Assembly: GCA_030584105.1 (NCBI GenBank)
Contig: CP129491.1
Span: 3,162,001-3,226,000, forward strand
DNA from: UTCHB3 sp002050155
GTDB lineage: Bacteria; Bacteroidota; Ignavibacteria; Ignavibacteriales; Ignavibacteriaceae
Length of the DNA: 64,000 nt
Reading direction: 5' to 3'
Part shown: positions 20,817-29,668 of the stretch, one piece after another
Position numbering within the stretch: the stretch's first letter is position 1
Layout of the letters: the number at the start of each line of letters is the position of its first letter
Position numbers and translations under genes: made by a program
The notes under the pieces: model-generated
Database searches by the model: none
Seen by the model: the letters and a program-made list of their open reading frames with translations, nothing else
Told to the model about the DNA's origin: nothing

Positions 20817-21203
20817 ATGTCAGACACTTTATTTGTCGGAAGAAGAAAAACCGCAGTTGCCCGCGTTGTATTGCGCCCGGGTGAAGGAAAAGTGACGATA
20901 AACGGTCGGGAACTGAAAACATACTTCGCACAGAAAACGCAGCAGGATGATGTGGTTGCGCCATTTGAGAAGTTGGAACTCGCCGGTCGTTACGATGTTT
21001 TTGCCAATGTACAGGGGGGTGGTCCTTCCGGTCAGGCAGAGGCAGTTCGTTTAGCCATTGCCAGAGCGTTAACGGCGGAGAACGAAGAGTACAAATCCCC
21101 ACTTAAACAAGAGGGATATTTAAGAAGAGACCCGAGAATGGTAGAGCGCAAGAAATACGGGAGACCGAAAGCGCGCAAGAGATTCCAGTTCTCTAAGAGA
21201 TAA
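20817..21203 (+). CDS. rpsI: Ribosomal protein uS9
   Basis: This is small-subunit protein S9 (128 aa). It begins with FVGRRKTAVARVVLRPGEGKVTINGRE and ends in the basic RKKYGRPKARKRFQFSKR tail that reaches the P-site tRNA. GGAG at 20809 serves as SD. It is cotranscribed with rplM. Length is normal. Confidence 0.98.
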   Translation: MSDTLFVGRRKTAVARVVLRPGEGKVTINGRELKTYFAQKTQQDDVVAPFEKLELAGRYDVFANVQGGGPSGQAEAVRLAIARALTAENEEYKSPLKQEGYLRRDPRMVERKKYGRPKARKRFQFSKR

Positions 21204-21247
21204 AATTTTCTATTTTCAATTTTTTCAAACATCAACATTCCCTTTGA

Positions 21248-21279
21248 TTTACCGCCTGTGCCATTAGGCTTAAGGTAAA
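21248..21279 (+). other. Possible leader structure of rpsB
   Basis: TTTACC/GGTAAA and GCCT/AGGC nest in the leader just before the purine-rich SD region of rpsB. S2 operons of several bacteria are controlled through their leader; whether this fold does so is inference. Confidence 0.35.
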
Positions 21280-21312
21280 GTGGAGGAGGGAAGAAGAACA
21301 ACAGGAGCACAG

Positions 21313-22098
21313 ATGTACGATTTAGAACTGACCCAATTGATCGAAGCCGGAGCGCATTTCGGTCATCTTACACGCCGTTGGAACCCGAAAATGAAGCCAT
21401 ACATCTTCATGGAAAAAAACGGCATACACATAATAGACCTGAACAAAACCAAGAAAATGATCACCGAGGCAGCGGTTGCCTTCAGTGATATAGTTGCCGA
21501 GGGCGACAAGGTTCTGTTCATCGGTACGAAAAAGCAAGCCAAAAACATCATTGAAACAGAAGCCCGTAACTGCGGGATGAACTGGGTTACTGAAAGGTGG
21601 CTCGGTGGCATGCTTACTAACTTTGCGACAATCAGAAGAAGTGTTAAAAGACTCCAACAAATCGAACGGCAGGAGACAGACGGTACTTTCGAGAAGATCA
21701 CCAAGAAAGAGCGGCTGTTCCTTTCCCGTGAGAAAGACAAATTAAGAAAAATACTTGAAGGCGTTGAAACGATGAACAAACTGCCCGGTGCAGTTTTCAT
21801 CGTGGATGTTAAAAAGGAATCGATTGCGGTTAAAGAAGCCAAAAGGCTTAACATCCCCGTTTATGCGATGGTGGATACAAACTGCGACCCCGACCTGATA
21901 GATTATATAATTCCTGCGAATGATGATGCGGTAAAAACTATTGAATTAGTGATAAAAACGATGGTTGAAGCCGTTAAAGAAGGTTCGGCCAGGGCTAAGG
22001 AAAAGAAAGCTGAAGCCGCTGCTGAACCCGAAAGAGTGAGAAAAGAAAGAGATAAAACACAGCAGGATAAAAGCGATAACAAAGGATCAGAAGAATAA
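21313..22098 (+). CDS. rpsB: Ribosomal protein uS2
   Basis: This is small-subunit protein S2 (261 aa). It starts MYDLELTQLIEAGAHFGHLTRRWNPKMKPYIF, exactly where the family starts, and has RWLGGMLTNFATIRRSVKRL, LPGAVFIVDVKKE and NIPVYAMVDTNCDPDLIDYIIPANDDA. The C-terminus is a charged Ala/Glu/Lys-rich tail. The in-frame GTG 21280 is rejected because it falls in a purine-rich stretch; AGGAG at 21303-21307 sits correctly before ATG 21313. The stop overlaps the tsf start (TAATG), so the two are translationally coupled. Confidence 0.98.
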   Translation: MYDLELTQLIEAGAHFGHLTRRWNPKMKPYIFMEKNGIHIIDLNKTKKMITEAAVAFSDIVAEGDKVLFIGTKKQAKNIIETEARNCGMNWVTERWLGGMLTNFATIRRSVKRLQQIERQETDGTFEKITKKERLFLSREKDKLRKILEGVETMNKLPGAVFIVDVKKESIAVKEAKRLNIPVYAMVDTNCDPDLIDYIIPANDDAVKTIELVIKTMVEAVKEGSARAKEKKAEAAAEPERVRKERDKTQQDKSDNKGSEE

Positions 22099-22955
22099 TG
22101 AGCGTAACAGCAGCACAAGTAAATGAATTAAGACAACGAACCGGTGCCGGTATCCTTGACTGTAAGAAAGCCTTAGTGGAATCTAACGGCGATATGGATG
22201 CAGCAATTGATTACCTGCGGAAAAAAGGTGCAGCGCTTGCGGCTAAAAGAGCTGACCGGGCAGCCAACGAGGGTATTGTTTCGGCTAAGGTTTCTGATGA
22301 TAAAAAATACGGCGTTCTTGTAGAAGTAAACTGCGAGACAGATTTCGTGGCAAAATCTGATGATTTTGTCGCTTTTTCGAAAGAAGTAACAGAACTTGCT
22401 TTTACAAAAAAGGCAAATGATATTGATGCTTTTCTTGAAGCAACACCTGAAATAACCACAATGCTGAACGAAATGACGGCAAAAATCGGTGAAAAACTGC
22501 AGGTTTCCCGCGTTGCTTATTTAGATTCAGCAGATGGAATGGTAGATTTCTACATTCACTACGGTGACCGTTTGGGTTCGCTTGTAGCCTTCAAAGATGT
22601 GGCGGTTACCGACGAAAACCTGAAACCTGTAATGCAGGATATAGCAAAGCAAGTGGCGGCAATGAGCCCTGTATCGGTTTCCCGCGAGGAAGTTCCGAGC
22701 GATTTGATCGAAAAAGAACTTGAAATCTACAAAGAGCAGTTCAGAAAAGAAGGGAAGCCTGAAGATAAGATCGAATTTATCGCCAAGAACAAGCTCGGCA
22801 AATATTTCGAAGAAGTGGTGCTTTTAGAGCAGTCGTTCTTCCGTGAAGATAAAAAGACGGTTGGCGAGTGGTTAAAAGAAGTTAACAAAGCAAACGGCAC
22901 TGAAATGTCCGTCGCCACATTCAGACGATTTGCGTTGGGCGAAGGCTCAGAGTAA
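22098..22955 (+). CDS. tsf: Elongation factor Ts
   Basis: EF-Ts (285 aa) is the guanine-nucleotide exchange factor for EF-Tu. It has an N-terminal UBA-like domain with LRQRTGAGILDCKKALVESNGDMDAAIDYLRKKG, the core with CETDFVAKSDDF (the TDFV motif that contacts EF-Tu), and AAMSPVSVSREEVP. It overlaps rpsB by one base and is followed by a strong terminator, so rpsB-tsf is one unit. Confidence 0.98.
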   Translation: MSVTAAQVNELRQRTGAGILDCKKALVESNGDMDAAIDYLRKKGAALAAKRADRAANEGIVSAKVSDDKKYGVLVEVNCETDFVAKSDDFVAFSKEVTELAFTKKANDIDAFLEATPEITTMLNEMTAKIGEKLQVSRVAYLDSADGMVDFYIHYGDRLGSLVAFKDVAVTDENLKPVMQDIAKQVAAMSPVSVSREEVPSDLIEKELEIYKEQFRKEGKPEDKIEFIAKNKLGKYFEEVVLLEQSFFREDKKTVGEWLKEVNKANGTEMSVATFRRFALGEGSE

Positions 22956-22975
22956 TCGGAGGTAAAGAGTTAGTG

Positions 22976-23005
22976 AAGGTCTTAAGGTTCTTAAGACCTT
23001 TTTTT
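22976..23005 (+). terminator. Rho-independent terminator after tsf
   Basis: AAGGTCTTAA and TTAAGACCTT make a perfect 10-bp stem with loop GGTTC, followed by a T run. Confidence 0.92.
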
Positions 23006-23121
23006 ATATAGTTTTTTTGTATAAGTTTTTATATAAAAAAAACAGCAATGGATGGGAGAGATTTCAAAAGAATCTCACGGTTACCAAAGGAAAAGAAAAC
23101 AAGAGAAGAGGAGAGGCAGCG

Positions 23122-23844
23122 ATGTCGTCAGCAAAATTCCGCAGAATCTTACTTAAATTAAGTGGTGAATCGTTGATGGGTAAAAAGGGTTTCGGTATCG
23201 ACCCTGAAATGCTTGATTTTTTTGCAAATGAGATAAAAAGCGTACACAGCATCGGTGTTCAGGTAGGAATAGTTATCGGTGGTGGAAACATATTCCGCGG
23301 GTTGGGTGCCGAAAGCGAGGGAATCGACCGTGTAACGGGTGACTTGATGGGAATGTTAGCAACCACGATAAACTCGCTTGCACTTCAAAACACGATAGAA
23401 AAAGTGGGGGTTTACTCCCGCTTAATGACAGCAATAAAAATGGATGAAGTAGCCGAGCCATACATTCGCAGGCGTGCGATCCGCCATTTGGAAAAGGGGA
23501 GGGTAGTGATCTTTTCGGCGGGCACCGGTCACCCATATTTCAGCACAGATACAGCTGCGGCGTTGCGGGGCGTTGAAATAGAAGCTGATGTGATTGTTAA
23601 AGGCACCCGTGTTGACGGGGTTTTTGACTCTGACCCCGAAAAAAATCCGAATGCAAAACAGTTCACCGCCATAAGTTATCTGGATGTGTTGAGCAAAAAT
23701 TTAAGGGTGATGGATTTAACGGCAATCAGTTTATGCCAGGAGAACAGCCTTCCCCTGAAAGTTTTTAATATGAACATACCCGGCAACCTGTTGAAAGTGG
23801 TGATGGGCGAGAACATCGGCACATTTGTAAATCACACGGGTTAA
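23122..23844 (+). CDS. pyrH: UMP kinase
   Basis: Uridylate kinase of the amino-acid-kinase fold (240 aa) phosphorylates UMP to UDP. Visible are KFRRILLKLSGESLMG at the N-terminus, VIGGGNIFRG, the UMP-binding YSRLMTAIKMDEVAEPYIRRRAIRHLEKGRVVIFSAGTGHPYFSTDTAAALR, and KGTRVDGVFDSDPEKN. The start is ATG 23122, with GGAGAGG before it. The upstream in-frame TTG 23017 would add 35 basic residues absent from the family. Gene order rpsB-tsf-pyrH-frr is the common bacterial one. Confidence 0.97.
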   Translation: MSSAKFRRILLKLSGESLMGKKGFGIDPEMLDFFANEIKSVHSIGVQVGIVIGGGNIFRGLGAESEGIDRVTGDLMGMLATTINSLALQNTIEKVGVYSRLMTAIKMDEVAEPYIRRRAIRHLEKGRVVIFSAGTGHPYFSTDTAAALRGVEIEADVIVKGTRVDGVFDSDPEKNPNAKQFTAISYLDVLSKNLRVMDLTAISLCQENSLPLKVFNMNIPGNLLKVVMGENIGTFVNHTG

Positions 23845-23890
23845 AATTAAATTTAGGGTTGAAATTCATTAATTTTTGAATGAGATACAG

Positions 23891-24445
23891 ATGGAACAGA
23901 TAATTAAGGAAGCCACACAAAAAATGAATAAATCGGTGGAAGCTTTCAGAAGCGAATTGGCGAAAGTAAGAACCGGAAAAGCTACCACTGCATTATTAGA
24001 CGGAATAAGGGTTGACTACTACGGCACACCCACACCGCTTAATCAAACGGCAAATGTCAGCGTGTTGGATGCGCACACACTTTCGATTTCCCCGTGGGAC
24101 AGAAACATGATCGGAACGATAGAGAAAGCAATACTTCAGGCTGATCTGGGACTGAACCCGATGAACGACGGAACAAACCTGAAAATACCCATTCCGCCGC
24201 TTACTGAAGAGAGGCGCAAAGAGTTCGTAAAATTAGTCAGAAAATTTGGAGAAGATGCAAAAATAGCGATTCGAAATATCCGCCGAGACGCAAACGAACA
24301 TCTAAAAAAGAAACAGAAAGAAGATAAGATATCCGAGGATATCACAAAAGATTCCGAAGCGACAGTTCAAAAGATCACCAATGATCATATAAGCGAGATC
24401 GACCGGATCTTAGCCCACAAAGAAAAAGAGATAATGGAAGTTTAA
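23891..24445 (+). CDS. frr: Ribosome recycling factor
   Basis: RRF (184 aa) splits post-termination ribosomes with EF-G. It contains KMNKSVEAFRSELAKVRTGKATTALLDGIRVDYYGTPTPLNQ, WDRNMIGTIEKAI, NDGTNLKIPIPPLTEERRKEFVKLVRK and a helical end. The start is ATG 23891, giving the usual length; an in-frame TTG at 23876 is the alternative. It follows pyrH after about 45 bases. Confidence 0.97.
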   Translation: MEQIIKEATQKMNKSVEAFRSELAKVRTGKATTALLDGIRVDYYGTPTPLNQTANVSVLDAHTLSISPWDRNMIGTIEKAILQADLGLNPMNDGTNLKIPIPPLTEERRKEFVKLVRKFGEDAKIAIRNIRRDANEHLKKKQKEDKISEDITKDSEATVQKITNDHISEIDRILAHKEKEIMEV

Positions 24446-24458
24446 CTCCGGTTCAACG

Positions 24459-24500
24459 GAGGGGTTGTTCCGAGGAATAAAGCCCCCCGGAACAACTCTC
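24459..24500 (+). other. Hairpin between frr and the BamA-like gene
   Basis: GTTGTTCC (24464-24471) pairs with GGAACAAC (24489-24496), with inner CCGAGG/CCCCGG and outer GAG/CTC extensions. There is no T run, so it may be a processing or attenuating structure rather than a full terminator. Confidence 0.5.
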
Positions 24501-24532
24501 AGTTATCACACCTATTCAAATCCGGAGATTTA

Positions 24533-26539
24533 TTGAAGATCAGGTTAGTTACCTTACTGTTAATCGTCTCTTTCAGTCGAATGATCTCAGCACAGGACGA
24601 TCTTCGTTTTGAGCTGGAAAATATACGATTCGAGGGGAACAATTCGATTCCCGGTAAGGTGCTCCTTTCAATAATAAAATCGAAAGAAAGCCCGAACAAA
24701 ATATTCCAGTTTGTAAACACCTTCACCTCGTTAGGGGCGCCGCCGGTTTATTTTGATCTCTCGCTGGTTCCTGAAGATATGGAGAATATTTTACTTTTCT
24801 ACAATTCTCAGGGTTTTTTTAAGACCACCGTTGAGTATTACTACTCGCTTGACTCGTCATCCGGCGTGGCAGATTTAACTTACATCGTAAACGAAGGGAG
24901 CCGGGCAAATTTCGGTCAAATAACCCTTCACGGTTTGGAAAAATATCCGCCACAGGAATTTTGGAAGGTTAACGACAGGCTAACGATCAAAGAAGGCTCA
25001 CCCTACACACAGGATGGGGTTATCTATTCGGTGAACAATGTGCTTGGGCTTCTAAAATCAGAAGGGTACATGCTCTCGAATTACGACAGCACCATAGTTG
25101 TTAAAGATACTTTGGCAGATGTTGCACCTGTGGATATTTCATTCACACTTGGGAATAAATACTATATTGATTCGCTTGGCGTTACGCTTGGAGGTGAAGG
25201 TAAGTCGGAAGTGGAGCCGGAAATGATAAGTGACCTGACGGGCTTAAAATGGGGTGAACTGTACGATATAAACCGGGTAACCCAGGCTCAGGTGAGGTTG
25301 TATCGTACCGGTTTGTTCAGTTATATCAGATTATATCCGGCAATTGAAGAGATCAGGGATTCGTTAGTTCCTCTTAAAATAGACGGAAATATAACGAAGA
25401 TGAACGATCTCAACCCGGAGTTGGTGATGAACAACATCCAAAACGCATTTAATTTTGGTGTTAGTATTGAGTATAACCGGAAGAATTTTTTCGGCGGGGC
25501 AAGACGATTCACATCTAAGGCACAGATATATTATCAGGATATTTTTTCGCTCAATATAGAAAGAATATTTTCGCTTATCACACTTTCGGATACAGTCACT
25601 ACCGGTGCCGGTGAGTTTAAAGCCCGGATTGAACAGCCCTACATATTTGAAAAGCCGATTTTGGGCAGCCTTGAGTTTTCAAGTTTAATAACAAAAATAG
25701 AATTTTTGCAGGTCAGTACCTATAAGGCTAAACTGAACTTTGAATTTGAACTGCCGAAGTTCACATTCGTAAACAATATGAGTCTGTTTTACGCATTGGA
25801 GTACAATAAACAAACGCTGATAAATTCGAGGTTAGGTAACCCATCCAACGATTTAATGTCAGCAGGTTTTGGCTCGTTGCTTTTTTCCACTCATGTAGAT
25901 GATGTAATATTTCCCACAACAGGCGCAAACTACAGCATTTATTTTGAGGAAGGGAATTTTTTCCCGTATCTGTTTTCAAAAATTTTTACGGGTGATTACA
26001 GGTCCTTGTTATTCCTGAAGACCCAAATTACGGGCAGCTACTATTTTCCACTAAGTGGATTGAACGACTTAGTATTAGCGATGAAATATACCGGTGGCTA
26101 CATCGCCACACTTTCCGGTGATCCGGAGAATGTTCCGTATGTCAAGGAGTTTTTCGTGGGTGGTTCCAACTCAGTTCGCGGGTGGAGTTCGCGGGCGTTC
26201 CCAAGGCAAAGAATCGACAGTGAAAATTACGATAATGAGAACATCCCCGGGGGTAGAATAATGGTTGAGGGGTCGTTCGAGTTGCGCAAGCGGATGGGGG
26301 AATTGCTGGGAGCGGCTCTGTTTTTAGATTGGGGAAACTCGTGGAAAGACCTAACCAATGTAAAACTTAATGAATTAGCGGTAGCTGCCGGGTTTGGGTT
26401 CCGGTTCTACACACAAATAGCCGCTTTCAGGTTAGATTTTGGCTTTAAGGTATATGACCCATACGACAGGACCCCGCTGTTTCAGAGGCGATTTTTTGAT
26501 CTGATGCAGTTTCATTTTGGAATTGGTGAAGCGTTCTGA
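24533..26539 (+). CDS. BamA/Omp85-family outer membrane protein
   Basis: An outer-membrane assembly or translocation protein (668 aa). A signal peptide (MKIRLVTLLLIVSFSRMISAQ) is followed by POTRA-type domains (FEGNNSIPGKVLLSIIKSKES; YIVNEGSRANFGQITLHGLEKY) and a 16-strand-type barrel with FFVGGSNSVRGWSSRAFP, the conserved GxxSVRG motif of loop L6, ending in FHFGIGEAF. BamA proteins usually have five POTRAs and about 800 residues; this is shorter, closer to TamA-like or two/three-POTRA paralogues. The start is TTG 24533, supported by GGAG at 24523-24526 and by the signal peptide. Function could be beta-barrel assembly or a specialised paralogue. Confidence 0.87.
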   Translation: MKIRLVTLLLIVSFSRMISAQDDLRFELENIRFEGNNSIPGKVLLSIIKSKESPNKIFQFVNTFTSLGAPPVYFDLSLVPEDMENILLFYNSQGFFKTTVEYYYSLDSSSGVADLTYIVNEGSRANFGQITLHGLEKYPPQEFWKVNDRLTIKEGSPYTQDGVIYSVNNVLGLLKSEGYMLSNYDSTIVVKDTLADVAPVDISFTLGNKYYIDSLGVTLGGEGKSEVEPEMISDLTGLKWGELYDINRVTQAQVRLYRTGLFSYIRLYPAIEEIRDSLVPLKIDGNITKMNDLNPELVMNNIQNAFNFGVSIEYNRKNFFGGARRFTSKAQIYYQDIFSLNIERIFSLITLSDTVTTGAGEFKARIEQPYIFEKPILGSLEFSSLITKIEFLQVSTYKAKLNFEFELPKFTFVNNMSLFYALEYNKQTLINSRLGNPSNDLMSAGFGSLLFSTHVDDVIFPTTGANYSIYFEEGNFFPYLFSKIFTGDYRSLLFLKTQITGSYYFPLSGLNDLVLAMKYTGGYIATLSGDPENVPYVKEFFVGGSNSVRGWSSRAFPRQRIDSENYDNENIPGGRIMVEGSFELRKRMGELLGAALFLDWGNSWKDLTNVKLNELAVAAGFGFRFYTQIAAFRLDFGFKVYDPYDRTPLFQRRFFDLMQFHFGIGEAF

Positions 26540-26605
26540 TAATCAGTTGCGAATTGATTAACTCCTTTAAATTCCTTATATTTAAAACTTTTAATTTTGG
26601 ATTTT

Positions 26606-27481
26606 ATGATACTCAGCATGACGGGTTTCGGAAAGGCTGTCTCGACTTTCAAAGGATATTCTTTTGAAGCGGAGATAAAGAGCCTGAACAACCGATACCT
26701 TGAAATTACACTCAAGCTTCCGACAATCCTTCAGAGCAAGGAGTATGAGATCCGTGAGTTACTCAAAAACATGATAAGGCGGGGGAAAATTTACATCAGT
26801 ATATCGGTTAAGCCGGAAGAGAATGAGAATGAAACATTCTTTTTGAACGAAACCAAGCTGAAAGAGCTTTTGAGTGTTTTTGGTATGATGAAAAAAAACT
26901 ACGGTATAAACGGTGATATTGCACTCGAACATGTTATCAGTTTTCGGGATATTTTCACCCCGGAATTGGATGATCTTGATGAGGAGCATTTTGAACATCT
27001 AAAAAATGTGCTTACCGAATCAGTGGAACAACTCAACCTGATGCGGGAAGCCGAAGGGCGTGCACTGGCAGCAGATCTTTCGGGAAGAATCGGGCTGATT
27101 GAAGAACAATTAAATGAAACTGAGAAAGACTACAGTGGGAAGGTGAAAGATTATTTCGCCGAGTTGAAGGAGAGGGTAATAGATATTATAGGAAACAATA
27201 ATATTAACCCTGAGAGAATAGAATATGAAATTGCAATGTTGGCTGATAAATCAGATATTACAGAAGAGTGTGTAAGGCTTCGCAGTCATTTAAACTTTTT
27301 TCTGGATACATTACAGAATGAAAAAGAGGCGGGGAAGAAACTAAATTTCATTTGTCAGGAGATGCACCGTGAGGCGAACACGCTTGCTTCAAAGTCTCTT
27401 TCAACTGAAGCGGTGCACCGTTCAGTTGTAATCAGGGATGAAATAGAACGCATAAGAGAGCAGGTGCAAAATATTGAGTAG
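26606..27481 (+). CDS. yicC: YicC-family endoribonuclease
   Basis: This YicC/YloC family protein (291 aa) starts MILSMTGFGKA, the family signature, and ends with KLNFICQEMHREANTLASKS, the second signature, and VVIRDEIERIREQVQNIE. E. coli YicC and Bacillus YloC are endoribonucleases implicated in small-RNA turnover. ATG 26606 gives the canonical N-terminus; an in-frame TTG 26597 is rejected. It overlaps gmk by 8 bases, and yicC-gmk linkage is widely conserved. Confidence 0.95.
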   Translation: MILSMTGFGKAVSTFKGYSFEAEIKSLNNRYLEITLKLPTILQSKEYEIRELLKNMIRRGKIYISISVKPEENENETFFLNETKLKELLSVFGMMKKNYGINGDIALEHVISFRDIFTPELDDLDEEHFEHLKNVLTESVEQLNLMREAEGRALAADLSGRIGLIEEQLNETEKDYSGKVKDYFAELKERVIDIIGNNNINPERIEYEIAMLADKSDITEECVRLRSHLNFFLDTLQNEKEAGKKLNFICQEMHREANTLASKSLSTEAVHRSVVIRDEIERIREQVQNIE

Positions 27482-28061
27482 TGAGGGTAAGGTGGGAAGA
27501 ATCTTCGTAATTTCAGCGCCGAGCGGCACCGGAAAAACGACGATAATAAAGAAGATAAAGGAAATTAAACCGGCAATTCGTTTTTCGATTTCGGCAACAA
27601 CGAGGGCTCCCCGGGGTATCGAGGTGCCGGATAAAGATTATTATTTTATTTCGCGGGAAGAATTTCAGGAAAAAATTGCGAAAGATGAATTTGTAGAGTG
27701 GGAAGAGGTTTTCGGAAACCTTTACGGAACGCTTAAAAGCGAACTTATAACCACAATTTCGAGGGGTGAAGATATTTTTTTAGAGGTTGATGTTAAAGGT
27801 GCACTGAAAATAAAGGGGCAATTTCCGGAGGCTATTCTGATTTTTTTGATGCCGCCGAGTTTTGAGGAATTAATTACCAGGCTAAGGGGCAGAAGCACCG
27901 AAAGCCCCGAACAGTTAGAAAGAAGAATTTCAAGGGCGGAAATGGAAATATCGCAGAAAGATAAGTTTGACTACACGGTTGTGAACAACGACCTTAGTCA
28001 ATGTGTAAATGAAGTTTTAGAATTGATAGAAAAACCCAAAACAATTGGAGGTAACCAATAA
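27474..28061 (+). CDS. gmk: Guanylate kinase
   Basis: GMP kinase (195 aa). The P-loop SAPSGTGKTT is near residues 14-23, followed by SISATTRAPRGIEVPDKDYYFISREEF (GMP binding), EWEEVFGNLYGT and RRISRAEMEISQKDKFDYTVVNNDL. The TTG at 27474 overlaps yicC; GTG 27492 after GAGGGTAAG is an alternative start six residues in. The stop overlaps the next ATG (TAATG). Confidence 0.96.
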   Translation: MSSEGKVGRIFVISAPSGTGKTTIIKKIKEIKPAIRFSISATTRAPRGIEVPDKDYYFISREEFQEKIAKDEFVEWEEVFGNLYGTLKSELITTISRGEDIFLEVDVKGALKIKGQFPEAILIFLMPPSFEELITRLRGRSTESPEQLERRISRAEMEISQKDKFDYTVVNNDLSQCVNEVLELIEKPKTIGGNQ

Positions 28062-28354
28062 TGGGAATAACACCGGTTGATCTCAGAGAGATCGATGCAA
28101 GTGCGGCTAATGTTTACGAGGCTATCGTTATCGCCGCTAAGCGGGCGCGTATTTTGAACGACGCTCAAAGAATAGAATTCAAGCAGGAACTCGCGGCACT
28201 TCCCGAGAACACTTCCGAAGATGGTGAAGACCTTGACAACCCCGACCAGCTCAGGATATCACTTGAGTTCGAAAAACGGGATAAGGCTCACATCCAGGCA
28301 TTGAATCTTCTGCTTGACGGAAAGATACATACCGAGTACCGCGACAGAGGCTGA
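28061..28354 (+). CDS. rpoZ: RNA polymerase omega subunit
   Basis: A small protein (97 aa) coupled to gmk, the standard position of rpoZ. NVYEAIVIAAKRARILNDAQ matches the conserved omega helix that holds the beta-prime tail (R, AA and AR positions). The acidic linker and C-terminal helix are lineage-typical. Called from context plus this helix. Confidence 0.88.
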   Translation: MGITPVDLREIDASAANVYEAIVIAAKRARILNDAQRIEFKQELAALPENTSEDGEDLDNPDQLRISLEFEKRDKAHIQALNLLLDGKIHTEYRDRG

Positions 28355-28356
28355 TC

Positions 28357-29601
28357 ATGGGCGCACCCCGTCTTCTCGAAGGCAAGAAAATAATACTTGG
28401 AGTTACGGGGTGTATTGCGGCATACAAGAGTTGTTATCTTGTTCGTGAACTAATCGGAACCGGCGCTGAGGTGCGTGTAGTAGCCACGCCTTCGGCGGCT
28501 GCTTTTGTTTCCCCGCTTACACTTTCTACACTATCCAAAAACCGTGTAATTCAACGGGTTTTTCCGGAAGATTTGAACGGAAACCTCGAAGTTGACCCCT
28601 GGCACATTGAATATGGGTTGTGGGCAGATTTGTTGCTTATAGCCCCCTGCTCGGTGAACACACTTGCAAAAATTGCGCATGGCTTTGCCGATAACGCCCT
28701 AACCACATTAGTAACCGCACGCAGGTCGCCCATGATAATTGCACCCGCAGCTGACCACGATATGTACGAATATTCCATAACTCAAGAGAATATTGATTCG
28801 TTGCGCAAGCGAGGCGTATATGTGATTGATGCGGAATATGGTGAATTGGCGAGCGGACTGACCGGAACGGGAAGATTTCCGGAAATTGGAAAAATAGTTG
28901 ACGCTGTTTACACGGTAATTTCGGGGCGGGGTAGAGATTTAGCGGGGTGGAAAATCACCGTAACGGGGGGACCCACATACGAAGATATCGATCCTGTCCG
29001 GTTTATTGGCAACCGTTCTTCCGGCAAAATGGGGTACGAAATAGCAAAAGCGGCTTTCACCCGTGGTGCAGAAGTAACTTTGGTAAGCGGGCCTTCAAAT
29101 GAGTATATCTACCCGGAGATAAAAACCGTTAAGGTGCGCAGTGCTTCTGAAATGGCGGAAGCAGTCCGTGCAAACATTAACGGCGACAGCACACTGATAA
29201 TGTCGGCAGCAGTGGCAGACTTCAAACCGAAAGAGGCTAAACCCAAAAAGATTAAAAAAGAAAGGGGTGAGCCTGCGCCAATTGAACTGACAAAAACAGA
29301 GGATATTTTAACTTTAGTTACAGGAATTGCCGGCTACACAATCGGGTTTGCGTTAGAAACAGACAACGAGCTTGCGAATGCCAAGAGGAAAATGAAAGAA
29401 AAAGGGTTAGACGCGATAGTTCTGAACTCTCTTCAGGAACCGGGAAGCGGGTTTGAGTATGACACTAACTCCGTTACTATTTTAGAGAAAGACGGGACGG
29501 AAGTAAAGCACTCGTTGCGGTCGAAAAAAGAAATTGCGCACCTTATACTGGATACACTTCTGCAGAAGAATCAAGCCGGTTTGCAGGTGGGATGTGATTA
29601 A
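28357..29601 (+). CDS. coaBC: Bifunctional phosphopantothenoylcysteine decarboxylase/synthase
   Basis: CoaBC (414 aa) makes 4'-phosphopantetheine in CoA synthesis. The CoaC half (about 8-185) binds FMN: ILGVTGCIAAYKS, the catalytic His in WHIEYGLWADLLLIAP and CSVNTLAKIAHGFADN. The usual PxMNxxMW motif reads PAADHDMY here, with Asp for the Asn seen in E. coli; I recall related Bacteroidota enzymes having PAMDxDMY. The CoaB half has ITVTGGPTYEDIDPVRFIGNRSSGKMG, SAAVADFKP and GFALETDN. It follows rpoZ by two bases, completing yicC-gmk-rpoZ-coaBC. Confidence 0.96.
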   Translation: MGAPRLLEGKKIILGVTGCIAAYKSCYLVRELIGTGAEVRVVATPSAAAFVSPLTLSTLSKNRVIQRVFPEDLNGNLEVDPWHIEYGLWADLLLIAPCSVNTLAKIAHGFADNALTTLVTARRSPMIIAPAADHDMYEYSITQENIDSLRKRGVYVIDAEYGELASGLTGTGRFPEIGKIVDAVYTVISGRGRDLAGWKITVTGGPTYEDIDPVRFIGNRSSGKMGYEIAKAAFTRGAEVTLVSGPSNEYIYPEIKTVKVRSASEMAEAVRANINGDSTLIMSAAVADFKPKEAKPKKIKKERGEPAPIELTKTEDILTLVTGIAGYTIGFALETDNELANAKRKMKEKGLDAIVLNSLQEPGSGFEYDTNSVTILEKDGTEVKHSLRSKKEIAHLILDTLLQKNQAGLQVGCD

Positions 29602-29668
29602 GGGTGAAAACGATCAAAATTACATTGAGTGGCACTGATTTTATCGCTTACCGTTTGCAGGGGCAACA

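Noticed and set aside
23017..23121. Extended pyrH start (TTG 23017)
   Set aside because: It adds 35 basic residues absent in UMP kinases, lies right behind a terminator, and ATG 23122 has a proper SD and family-like N-terminus.
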